NCBI GenBank assembly: GCA_000733355.1
Contig: JNVV01000002.1
Span: 1,973,617 to 2,037,616, forward strand
DNA: 64,000 nt
Direction of reading: 5' to 3'
From: Falciphora oryzae
Lineage: Eukaryota; Ascomycota; Sordariomycetes; Magnaporthales; Magnaporthaceae
This document shows, piece after piece, positions 22,719 through 33,589 of the stretch. The translations under genes and the position numbers were made by a program. How positions within the stretch are numbered: position 1 is the stretch's first letter; every line of letters starts with the position of its first letter. Under the pieces are notes generated by a model, which saw nothing but the letters and a program-made list of their open reading frames with translations, did not search any database and was not told where the DNA came from.

Positions 22719-25700
22719 TTTGCGACGGGGTGCGGAAGGCGTAGCCTCCGGTTCGCCTCGATAAATGTAGGCCGGGTTGTCGAACGGCGACTGTTGTTGT
22801 TGATGAGGTTGCCGCGGTTGGTCGAGCTGGTTCGACCTGTGCGGATGCGTCGGCGGGAAGCCCTGTGAGACGCCCGGGTCTTCACCCAGAGAAGACCCTC
22901 GCGAGTCCTGGCGCTGGTAAGCCAGGTCGGGCGGGGATCAATCGACTCCCCTCGGCGCGAGGAGCCGGGCCTGTCCGAGTTGTTCGTGTTCGATGGGGAT
23001 CGGTCGATTGAGGAAACGGCGCTGGTCGGTTCGGGACTGGTTCTATCACGGAATTGAGTGGTTTTGCAAGAAGGCCTCTAGGGCGCGCGAAACGAAGTTG
23101 ATTGCGGTCGCCGGCAAGCAGCGGGGAGATGGAAAGCGAGTGTGATCGGTCGGTTGGGTCGGTCGGTGGTAATCAATCGAGGGCGGCGGCTGGTGGATGT
23201 TGGAGTGTCAAAGGGAAGAGGAAGAGCGACTCGCAGCAGATGGTTGGCCGAGGAGTCGAGAGTTTTCGTCTGGTCCGTGGGTCGCGGCCGCTTGGGATTG
23301 CGTGGCACTGGCTAAGTCGGAGAGAGTGGAGATCAAATGCTCTGGGGGGCGTGGCGCCCAGGGTGCGGCCGAGGGTGGTAGCAGCTTTGGAAGGCTCGTA
23401 GGCAACGGTTCGCGCACACACTCAGCGTTCAGTCGGTTGGTTGCTGTTGCTGCCGCGCTTGGTTCTGAGGGCAAGCTAAAGAATCTCAGGATATCAAACG
23501 GAAGCGCAAAGCGAAAACAAAATCCCAATCAAAAGGGAGGCGAGACGAGGGCTTTTGCGGTGCAGAGGCAGGGGTCGAGGGGGGTCTCGCGGCTCCCTCA
23601 CGGCAGGCTGAAACGAGACGAGGGGTGGGTTGTGTTCGAGGACGACCAGGGCCGCATTCTTTGGGGATGCGCGGAAGGGGGGCGACGGAAGGGTTTTCTG
23701 CTGGAGGGCCCCCAGGCTAAAAAAAAAAAAAAAAAAAGGTCTCCTCCTGCGCTTCGCTGCAGGCTTGGCTGTGCTGGAGGGTGTGACGTTAGTGGGCATG
23801 GGGCAAGTCCTGGAAGGCTGGGGGTGTCTGGGTGCCAGGTTCGGCCCCCTTTTTTCGACTGGAGTTGGGCTGAGCATCCAATGCCGTGCGCGGACAGGAC
23901 AATGGAAATGCGCCAGTGGAGTCGGATTGCGGCAGCAGCACCACCAGACTTGGCTGCTCCCCAAGGTGCCCAATGCTGCATCTGGATGCCAAGACCTACG
24001 GCAGACACGATACGATACGATGGCGGGCTCCCGTCTGGTTGCGCTTGGTGGCCTGCTGTCGCACGAAGGTCCTACGGCAGAGTACGGACTGTGACTCCGT
24101 GGGTAGCCTCTGTCCTACGGCCGTCGTGGTGCGAACCAGGCGGATGCACGAGTCGGGAGGCGGCACCCAAAAGCAACGCGGCTGGATCGAAGCATCTCAC
24201 TTGCCTCTGACACGTCCTTAGTGTTCGGCGCAATCGAGCAGGGCCTGGGGAGGCCTGGGCGGCTGGCTGGCACGTCTGGCCTCGAAAAGAACTCTCACTC
24301 CCATTATCGAACTACTCATACCCCTCCCAAGTTCAGCCAGCACGCAAACCATGACAACGATCCGATCTCTTTTTCCGTTTCTCCCGGTGCACTAAAACCT
24401 GGAGTCCGGGGTCTGGGCATGGCTGTGTAAAAACAGCACTCCCGCGCATGGCAGTCCTGTGGCCGTCCTGGCGGGAGGCCCGAAAGGCAGGGAAGCAAAT
24501 TACTGTGTATGCCTAGCGATTTGCCCAGGCACAGGTAGTCAAGCACGCAGAGCACCGGGTCTGATGGGTCCAACACACCACTCTGATTCGCGACAAACGG
24601 TTCATGCAAGGGTCGCTTGACAGAAGAGCCCACTCCTCTCAATGCACTATCTGCTGGTACGCCAGCATTTGCACAACCTGCTGCGTAAGCCTGTTTCTTG
24701 TTGGTCTTGTTTCCCAACCGCTCGCAAGAACAGGCAGTCGAAAAGGAGTGCGACCAGGTCTTGCGCATCCTCAGGGTTCATGCTCAGGGCAGCTCCCAGG
24801 CGTTCTTTTTTTGTTCCACAGTGTACCCAGTCCGCACCGCTAGCGCGAGAGGTAGCCGGTGCGATGGATGGCAGTGCATGCAATGCAGCAAATGGCATCA
24901 GCTGCTTGCTTTTTTCTTCTTTCGCACTTTCTCCGGCGGCATGGAAGCACATTCGCTCGCACAGGTCAATCGCTTGCCAGGGCGTTCCGGGCCATCCGAG
25001 ACGCTGACGCCAACCGCAGATGCCGTCAGCCTCAAGACAAAACCTCTGCGTCGGTCCTGCGCGCCACGTTTGGTACTATCCTCCGTCCTGTGGTTTCACT
25101 CAACCGTTCATCTGGCAGAGCAGACCATACAAAATACAAGGAGGCCCTCTGCTCCAGTCCGCTCTCCTCCCAGGACCAACGCAGTTCCAACAAAGGCACC
25201 ACACGTCCAAGAGAATCCCGTAGTCAGCCCGGCCGGTCGGCCGCGAGAAACTTAGCTAATCACTCCAGGGATCCGGGGAGATTACTGTGTCCGCGGCCGC
25301 GCTGAAGGCCACGCAAGCACACCAGGCAGGGGAACAAAGTTTGATGCTTCAATCCACAGAGAGACCCTGAAAATGCCACAGCGGGAAATATCAAGGTGCC
25401 TATTCGGGGCATGGATGCACATGGCACGAGGCATCACCACCTCTGCAAGAATCGAAAGGGGTCTCCAGCTCTCTCGCTCTCCATCTTCCCACCGACCTCC
25501 ACTCTGCCAAACCCCGTGATCGGCCGGTGACGACATTTCTACGTCTTTGTGCGCTTGGGCGCCCCCTTTTGCTGGATTGGCACAGCCAGGGTGGAGGGCT
25601 GAGCCACACAAGCAGGCAGGCAGGCCTCCCTGCCGTTACGCTGCTGTCGGGGCGCCATCGGCTGGCAACTTCCATGCTCGCACAACCGCCATCTGGGCAC

Positions 25701-26869
25701 ACCACCGCACAGGATTGCTGGGGTCATTTTATTCTGTCAGCGTTGCGGCGTGGCGCAACTGTTTTACTACCGTTCCTGTTTCCTGTCAGGCCGCACAGCT
25801 GCTGTGCCGCTGACACCGCAAGTTTGGGTTGGAGGTTTGTTTCCTAGGGCTCAAATTCTCGCTCTGGTCAAGGAGGGGCCGTGTGTGATTCATCGACGCC
25901 CCTGCCCAAGGGTCAAAACCCCATTTTTCCTGTTCTTTGTTTTCTTACTCCACGCTCGTCCCTGGCACGCATTTCTTGTCCGTCTGCACCGCCCGCCAGT
26001 TCGCATTGCGATTGGTGTCCGGCGTTTCGTTCGCATGCATTGCCCACATGCATGCAACATGTCCACAAGCAAGAAAAATAGAAAGAAAGGAAAGACAGAA
26101 AAGCCCCAGTAATTATGCCAACACAACCGGGAAGTCGGCCACAGCCGGCGGCGCCCAGTTTGCGGCTGTCGGACATGCATGTGCCCGTCTCTGTCTGTGC
26201 CTGTGCCCTGCCGGCACGTCGGGTTCGCGGCAAACCCATTCCATGGATGGCTCTTGAACCGGGAGGGATTCGGCGGGCTCGTTCGAGATCCAACCCCACC
26301 TGCTCCGCTACGCCATGGCAGTGCATCAAAGCGAGAGAAAGTCGGAGGGCCGTCCCATTCTATTTTAGTGCCGTTCTCCATCCAACGACGCCAGAGTGGA
26401 GGTCCACCTCCCCCAACAAAGCCAAGCCGTCTGTTTCCGAGCCGACACCCTGTGAATGGAGTGCGTGATTGAAAAAATACGATCTAAAAAGAGAAAGAAA
26501 GAAGACAGCAGCCAAGACCCCATCTACCCGGCAATCCGGCTGGGCCCTGTCTCCCCGAGTCGTCTCCGAGCCGCGCCTCTTCCGCGAATAGAGAGAGCAG
26601 CTTACTAAAGAAGTGCTGATATGGGGTTACCACGGCAGACGAACCGGTGGCACTGACTCCCGACACGTGCACTGGCCCAACTTAAACCTTCATATCAGAC
26701 GAGACGGCCAAGTCCAAGTTAATAATCATTAGGGAATTACTGAGTACTCTTTAGCCGTTACTTCAAAAGAATGAGAAGGAACCGTCACAGCAAGGATCAT
26801 AGCATCGTGTCAACCTGCTTTTCGCTCCCGCATCTGCTGAGGCTTCATTGCCCGCATCCAGATCCGTCA
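22719..26869. other. long intergenic region with ATG-free leader of the UPF0658 gene
   Basis: The first 936 bp (22719-23654) contain no ATG on the minus strand, unlike the rest. An A19 run lies at 23719-23737, (ACGAT)3 near 24006 and GGCA-type repeats near 25610. The longest plus-strand frame (23197-24210) starts at a non-ATG codon, is very rich in Gly, Arg and Trp and is not supported. From 24200 to 26869 I see nothing but short frames; the end should hold the carboxypeptidase 3' UTR. Confidence 0.55.
23719..23737. repeat. poly(A) tract, 19 bp
   Basis: Uninterrupted A run just upstream of the ATG-free leader of the UPF0658 gene; on that gene's strand it is a poly(T) tract, a common promoter-proximal, nucleosome-excluding element in fungi (inference). 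Confidence 0.85.
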
Positions 26870-28687
26870 CTACCGAGGTCTCGAACCCTGGAGCACTGAG
26901 CGCTGGGCCGCGGTTGTTGTGAACGGCTTCGTGCAGTTCATGCAGTCCACCCTCCCCAGGAGGAACTCGAGTTGCCGATACGCCGCCGTTGGCGCATATT
27001 GAGGCACCATGTGGCCCGCGAGGTCTACGCCCACGTACGTCAGGCCTCGCTCCGTATGCACTGTTCCGAAGTTCCCCGCCCCCGCGAGCGTGCCCGGCGC
27101 CAGGTCGTCGTGGTAGGGGATAAAGAAGGGCTCCGTGGGCGGCGACTGGAACCCCCGCGCGCCGTTCCACGTCGTGTTCTGTATCGCCAGCAGGGTGCCG
27201 TTGGCCAGCAGGATCATGTCCAAGGCCCCGTGGGAGATGATGACGTTGTTGGTGCGCTCGATCACGCCGCCCATGACGCCGTTCTGGGTCGAAAACAGCG
27301 ACGTGTCGGTGCCGTTAACGAAGACGTTCCCGTTGGCGCACGAGCCCCAGCTCACGTTCATGGGCGCGTGGATGGCAGCCTTGACGTCGGTCCGGTTGAA
27401 GTAGATGGTTGCGCCGTCGGGCAGGTAGTTGGCCGAGCCCGGGAAACCCAGGACGTCCCAAAGCAGAGGACACGTGGTGGCGACGTGGTAGATGTTGAAG
27501 CAGGGGTTTATCAGCGATATGGCCGAGAAGATGTCGTTGTAGATACCAGAGCATTCGGGCTTAACAAGTCCGGTTTCGTCCATTCCAGGAAGTGCGTCGG
27601 GGATCGGTCCTTTAGGAGGATAAACGAGATATTCGTTCATGAAGTCGGTGTAGCCACACTTATCCGCGCGGTCGTGGATATCCGCGCGAAAAGTGTCGTT
27701 GAAGGGAAACAGACCACCCCAGTAGTCGACAAAGGAGACGACGGGCGCGAGCTCGGTTATCGTATCCGGGGCCACGGATGGGTCGTAAATCATCATACCC
27801 TTCATATCGTAAAAGGTCGTGTCTTTAGCATCGAGAAATGAGCTGGCGATATAAGGGCAGTATAAGCCAGCATAGCTCTCGCCCGCGATGTAGACCTTGT
27901 AGCCTTGCATGTCGAACAGCTGGATAAAGTTCTTCCAGAAGCCCATGAACTGCCTGGCCACGTCCTCTTCGCTAGTTGCCGTCACCTTGCCGGTGGAAAA
28001 ACCCGTGCCAACAGGCTGCTCGATCCAGACGACATTTGTCAAGGTGTGCCAGCTCCAGGGGTTTGCAACCGGCTTGAAGGTACCATATTGCCAAAGAAAC
28101 GGTCCGTTCTCCTGGAGCAGGCCCTCAAGTGATGAACAGCCGGGCTGTAGACGCCAAACCCTCTTTTTTTTTAGTATACTTTCTCGCTACCAGACGGCAG
28201 GGACGGTTCCGCGAGATGTAACCACTTACACCGCCGTTGAGCCAGATGAGGATCTCCTTTTCGGCCGCCTGATTGGTGGACGGGAAGAACCACCAAAAGA
28301 GGCTGCTCGGCTCGTTGGGATCGCTGCTGATGGGCAGATTGCCAGCGTACGACTCGCCGACGTCGAAGCTCACGTCCGGGATGCCAGTACCGTTGACAGC
28401 GAAGCCTGGGGAGAAGCGAGTGTGAGCAACTGCAGCTCCCCCGTGCGCATGCTTCCCTTGCAATGTCAGGGGGGGGACACGGGAGATTTACCGGACGTCT
28501 TGGAATTCAGGAAACGGGTGGAGTTGGCAGCTCGCTCGACTATGTGCCTCTGGGGAGGTTGGGCGTTGTGCCCTCGACGCTGGAGCACATTGTCCAGGTG
28601 ACCCTTGCCGACGTGTGCCAAGCTGCGACGGGCCGAGACGGCGGCGGCGGAGGCCAGGAAAGACGTCAGCAGCAGAGAGCAGCGCAT
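26870..28687 (-). CDS. secreted serine carboxypeptidase, peptidase family S10, 548 aa
   Basis: Exons on the minus strand: 28687-28492, 28405-28230 and 28144-26870, GT-AG introns, frame closed. Residues 1-20 form a signal peptide ([19 protein letters not shown]). The substrate-binding motif [11 protein letters not shown] is assembled across the second intron. The catalytic serine is in GESYAG (about Ser214), the aspartate in SHGALDM (about Asp433) and the histidine in [10 protein letters not shown] (about His502), the S10 Ser-Asp-His triad. Several N-glycosylation sequons (NDT, NRT, NVS, NGT) and multiple Cys fit an extracellular or vacuolar glycoprotein that removes C-terminal residues from peptides. 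The length is usual for S10 and I see no GPI signal. The paralogue identity (for example carboxypeptidase F or S1 type) cannot be fixed here. Confidence 0.93.
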
Positions 28688-31076
28688 CTTGACGTGGATG
28701 CGTGGACGCGTGGTGCGTATGATATGTTTCACGGGTCCGCTCCAAGGTCTGGACAAAGCCGGGATAAAGCCGAGTCGCCGTCACTCCGTCACTTAAGTCG
28801 ACCACCAGGTCATTCACTCGGGGGAATATACGACGTTTTAATAGTCTTGACGCAACCCGCCCGAGGGCGGCAATGGACGCGCCGGGCCATCCAGGTGCGT
28901 TATCCAATGCGTATCGTGGAGACTTGGCGGGAAGTTACGCCTGGGCAGCGACGCGTGTCAAGCATGGGTGGCAGCTGGGACGGCGAACCCAATGGAAGGC
29001 ACAACCAGCGAAGAACTTTGATAGCATCCACCTACCATGCATATGGTGGGCACCCGACATGTCCGTAAAAGACTCTCACCTTCCGGAAGAGGAAGCTGGC
29101 TGTGAGATTGACCCCATTCCACGTCGATCAGCCGGCGCATCACAAGTTCACGGAGGGACTGCGGCGTAACTCGGTTCAAAAAACAAGCATGCCAAGCTTT
29201 GCTGTCGATTGCCGACGTTTGCCAAGCCGTCTGTCCCAGATTCCCGTTTTCGTTTGCTACCAACCCGACGACGGGCTGGCGCCTCCTGCCTCCGCTGGAA
29301 TTGAGAAGACATCCATGATGCGTAGAAACTGGGGTGTTTTGACTGCTCAGTCCTGTCCAGATAAACTGCAGGGGCTTCCTGGCCGCGGGCAAATTAGCGC
29401 TCGATGTTACGCACGTCAATTCGGGTCTGTCGGAAAGTCCGGTCGATCCACCCCCTTTTCGCCGACGAGGGATTCTTGGTTGTCGGTCTCACTTCACAAA
29501 AGATAAGAAAACAACCATGGGTGGTCGGCTGCAGGGGTAGGTAACTGGGAAGTCTCCCATTTCCCGTTTCTTCTATTCGTCTGCAGCACCTTACGAGGGG
29601 TCACAACAATCCTCATGGCTGCGGATTGGGATGCGGGTGATGGCTACTCCCCGTAAGCCCAGTCGATTGTGTTGGTAGTGTAGGCAGTCTTCATGTCATC
29701 AGAGTGTATGTTGTTGGCAGTATCGAGGCCATGCCCGTAAAACCTGTGAATACTCCGTATTAGAAGCTAATGCTGCGAGCAACTGGACCGTTGCTAGCAG
29801 TATGCCACCGGGCCGCAGAGCTATGTATTATAGTTTCCGTCAAAGTCTTTCCCAGACGACGGGTGAATATTGAATCGCCAGCCTTCATTCTCCTGTACCT
29901 GTCATAACGATCGACGAATGGATGGCTGGAGGTGACATGAAGTACTACCTACCTACTTAATAGATGGACTTGACATCGTATCCTCGGGCGGTCGACTCGC
30001 GTAGCTTTCGTCGTGCCGATATTCTGCAGCTCGTTCATGAGCCTTGTGGTACCGGTAAAGGGCGGCGATTAGTGGCAATCGCCGAGCATTTATGGTTCCC
30101 GCTTGGTTGAATGTCTCGTGAGAGAACTGACCGGCATATTACTGAGAAAAGAATTCGACCTTCTGCTGGCCCCTCAAGAGGGCGGGCATTTTTCTAGCAC
30201 ATAGGTATACATGAATGACGTTTGGGCCCGTAAGCCCGTGGCGTTCCGCCTCTGGTCACTCGGGGCGTCCTGTGTTGACCCGTCTCGATGCAACCCTTCG
30301 GCCTCGGAGCTTCTCTCTGTTCTATCGTCGTTGCGGAGCCGAACTTGAACACCAATTTCGACTTGATCTTCCTGCGCAATGAGATGTATGAGGCGATGCA
30401 AGCTTTCCACGTCATTGCTGGTGTCCGCGAATCCCACGCACGCTTTTAGACATTCAGCGCGGTTTCAGGGCCTAAATTCACGACGTTACGGTAGTCATAA
30501 TCTGTGAGCGGGAATCCGTGACAGAGGTTCGACAGCAGCATATTACTCGCTATTTACGCCATTGGAGACAAGGCACGCCATCCATGTCAGAGACTCCGCC
30601 GAGGGCGACGCGGTGTTCGCAACGAATTTGGCATTGACCGAATATACCTTCTAGGATCTGAATAACTGGACCGACGCCAAACTATCCGCCACGATTTTGA
30701 AAGGAAAAGGGCCTGTGGTGAAGATGTGTGGAGGAACATCTCTGGCTACCACCACTCTTGGATAGGCTGAGTGTCGCGCTGTTTGACGACGCCAATCACC
30801 GGCCCCTTCGGCGAAGCAACATGAGACCCGACGCTAGACGCGCACCAACCGGCTGCTGGTCAGTGCAATCCATGCCTGAAGAGCGCGTGCGTGCAGGATC
30901 AAAAATCGGGTGCAGTGGAGCCGCAGGTGTCTGGGGACCGTGCGCCCCACTACCAAACGCTGGGTCAAACAATCGAATTGATTTCAAGCCTGGATGCGAC
31001 AACGGCCCAGCTCCAACTTCACGCACCCGCCAGGACAGCGCAGCACAACGCCTGCGCGCCACCGCCGACGGCCAAC
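28688..31076. promoter_or_regulatory. divergent intergenic region, carboxypeptidase / PSY4
   Basis: About 2.4 kb between two divergent start codons. No gene is supported. A protein-like frame on the minus strand (about 30174-30450) may be a relic. The middle (29600-30150) is AT-richer than average and carries TACCTACCTACT-like runs. Confidence 0.5.
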
Positions 31077-31982
31077 ATGGATCTCGAGTCGGATGACGAG
31101 ACACTGCGCAAGCTCGCCCTGGGCGATTCTATGGACTAGTAAGTCGGCCGCACCCCTGTCGCGCAAACCGAAATTCGCATTCCAGCCCGTCGCGGGTGTC
31201 GCGCGCGTCGCCTCGGCGCTAACCATTTACATCATCGCCGCACCCACAGCGCGTCCTGGCCGTTGCTCCTCTGCGACATCGTTGCTCGCATCGAAAAGGT
31301 GCGGAACTCGACGACAAAGGATCTAGGAGGGCGATTCAGACTAATGGCTCCGTCGCTCGGCAGATCGCGCACAATGACTTTCCCATCCCCATCCTCCCCG
31401 CCCCGGCGAGGCTCGTGCCGCTGCCAATGCCGCGTTTCATAGACCCGCTTCCCTCATCAGATCCCATAGGCCCCGCGGAGCCGCCTAGGGGAGACAAGGA
31501 GGCGGAAAAGGAGGCCGACGCCTCGCCGGGCTCCTCGCAGGAGACGAACAAGGAGAACGCGAACCCGGCAGTAGCAGCCCAGGCCCCGGCCGCCGCCGCC
31601 CAACCAGCCGACCCCGGCACCACGACACCACCACCTCAACCGCCGTCATCCGCCCCGGAAGCAGGCGACGGCTCGCCATCGCAGCAGCGGTCGGCGCTGC
31701 CACCCCAGATCGCGGCGCAGCTGACCGAGGTCACGTCAACACTAACCAAGGGCTTCCCCTCGCACCCGCCCCACACCATCCAGCGCCTGGCCGAGCTGGT
31801 GCTGCGTCCGCGCCAGCACTACCGCTCGCTGCCATCCTACCTGCACGCCGTCGACCGCGTCGTCCAGGTTGCCTCGGGCGCCCACATATTTCCTCTGCCG
31901 CCCGCCGCCCCCGACCCCGCTGCTATGGCCGCCCTGGCCAACGGTGTCCTTGGCGGCGCGCGTCGCCCGCCCTCGTCTTCGT

Positions 31983-32016
<34 letters not shown>

Positions 32017-33055
32017 TTCCCCGGTCTCGCTGTCCCCGGCCAACTCGGTCCACCCGGGCTCCGACGAGGCTCTGGGCGGTGCCCTCCTGACCCCTATCCC
32101 CTGGCTTACCCGACGCGCCGAAAGCGTAGATGGCGCGGACGCGGCCCTGAGCCCGGAGCCGGACATGATGGATGGCGGAAGCAGCGACGACGGCCTCAGC
32201 GACACGAGCGGTGGCGGCGGCGGCAGTGCTGGGTCCCACCAGTCACACGACGCCCAACATCGGGGGTCCGGTCGCCCACGCCAACAGCAACGCCTCAGCA
32301 CTGAGTCGACAGAGACCATAGAGGGTCCCAATGGTGTAGGTCACATTGAGACCGTCTCCGTCTCGGTCAACGGCACGTTCTCTCATCACGGTGCCGGGGC
32401 GGCCATGGCGGCGGCAATGGCCCGCGCTAGCGCGTCGGCGTCGTCGCTGTCCTCTATCGGCGGCGAGAACCAGGGGGTGACGCAGGGCGAGCTGATCAGG
32501 GAGGAGCAGCGCCACGGCGTCGTGCCAGCGAGCCAGGTGGAGCGGAGCGCGGCAAATGCGGCGTCTGGCGACGACATGGAAGACGTGACCATGGATGAAC
32601 TCAAGGACGGCGAGACCGCCGGGGCGAAAGCGGAGGATGACGAGGACGAGGCGCCGCACCTGCGGGGACCCGAGGAGATCGGCCTTGCAGACACAGGACT
32701 GCAGGCGGCGGGCACTAGCATCCCCGCGCCGGGCGAGTCCGCGCCCACGGTCGAGGTGGGCGACCTCAACGTCGAGGCCGCTGTCGGCCGGCCCCCCGAT
32801 GCGGCCCCGGCGCCCGCCTCGGACGGCGCGGACTCGATCACCGAGGGCGCGCCCACGCCCAAGCGGGAGGCGGACAACTCTGTAGCAGGCGCTGACCGAG
32901 GGGAGCCCCCGGCCAAGAAGATCAAGGGAGGCCAGGACACCGCGGCGGCGGGGGGTGATGCGACTGCCTCGGACGCATCAGCGAAGGAGGGCGACGCAAA
33001 AGTCGACTCGGATGGTGATGTTTTGATTGCAGACGAGCCGCGGCCAACTACCTAG
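31077..33055 (+). CDS. PSY4: protein phosphatase 4 regulatory subunit PSY4/PP4R2, 600 aa
   Basis: Exons 31077-31138, 31250-31298 and 31364-33055; the frame closes. The short first exons build the conserved N-terminus (LRKLALGDSMDY, then ASWPLLLCDIVARIEK), followed by IAHNDFPIPILPAP. The second half of the core is GFPSHPPHTIQRLAELVLRP and HYRSLPSYLHAVDRVVQV at about residues 160-205, typical of PP4R2. A disordered insertion (about 62-155) splits the core. Residues 210 to the end are Ala/Ser/Asp/Glu-rich with a 12-Ala-like GCC run near 31985-32017, acidic patches, and a basic PPAKKIKGG stretch that may serve as a nuclear signal. In yeast Psy4 with Psy2 and Pph3 forms PP4, which dephosphorylates gamma-H2A(X) and helps end the DNA-damage checkpoint. 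Convergent with RAD50. Confidence 0.85.
31985..32017 (+). repeat. (GCC)n repeat encoding poly-Ala in PSY4
   Basis: A run of GCC codons with a few changes, in the disordered region behind the PP4R2 core. The frame is kept. Its opposite strand reads as GGC repeats and creates long spurious Gly-rich frames. Confidence 0.85.
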
Positions 33056-33589
33056 CTATAGTCGATATAATACTGAGAGAGTGAGCACAGCGGGCGTAAT
33101 GGATTGGCCGATGGTGAAAGCGTATGAGAGCCGGATTTTGAGACGCATCACATCGGTTGATACGTTGCTTTCTCGTTCCGTGACGATCTGTTGCTCTTCC
33201 AAGCCTTCACGGCCCATCCGAGGGGAACGCAATGCTACAGCCAACAGGCAGGAGTTCGTAGTTTCCAACTACACGATAATGGTTATGTTACAATGCTTGA
33301 ATAAATCGTAAAGAATAAGGACGGTACATGCCCAGCCAAGCTAGGCACGCAGGCTCTCGCCGTGCGCGGTGAGTATACATTTTCTTGATCGCTTAGCCCA
33401 ACACTAACTGCCTGGGTGCTCCGGAAATGTGAGACGAGAAATAGCAAGAAAAGGAAGAAAAAACAGGTACAGAACAAAATGCCAAATATCAACAACCAGC
33501 CGATCCCGGGCTCCAGCAACTCCATGTCTCGTGATATCCATTATCTCTTCCTCCAAAGAGCACAGCCTCTCCTCTCGGCATCTAGGCAT
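33056..33589. other. convergent 3' flanks of PSY4 and RAD50
   Basis: About 530 bp between two stop codons, AT-richer than the coding neighbours. No frame of interest; both 3' UTRs and terminators must lie here. Confidence 0.6.

Noticed and set aside
23197..24210. 337-codon frame on the plus strand, possible orphan gene
   Set aside because: It starts at a non-ATG codon, is Gly/Arg/Trp-rich, contains an encoded Lys run from an A19 tract, and overlaps the ATG-free leader on the other strand.
26972..27841. 289-codon open frame on the plus strand
   Set aside because: Antisense to the S10 carboxypeptidase last exon, which has clear catalytic motifs.
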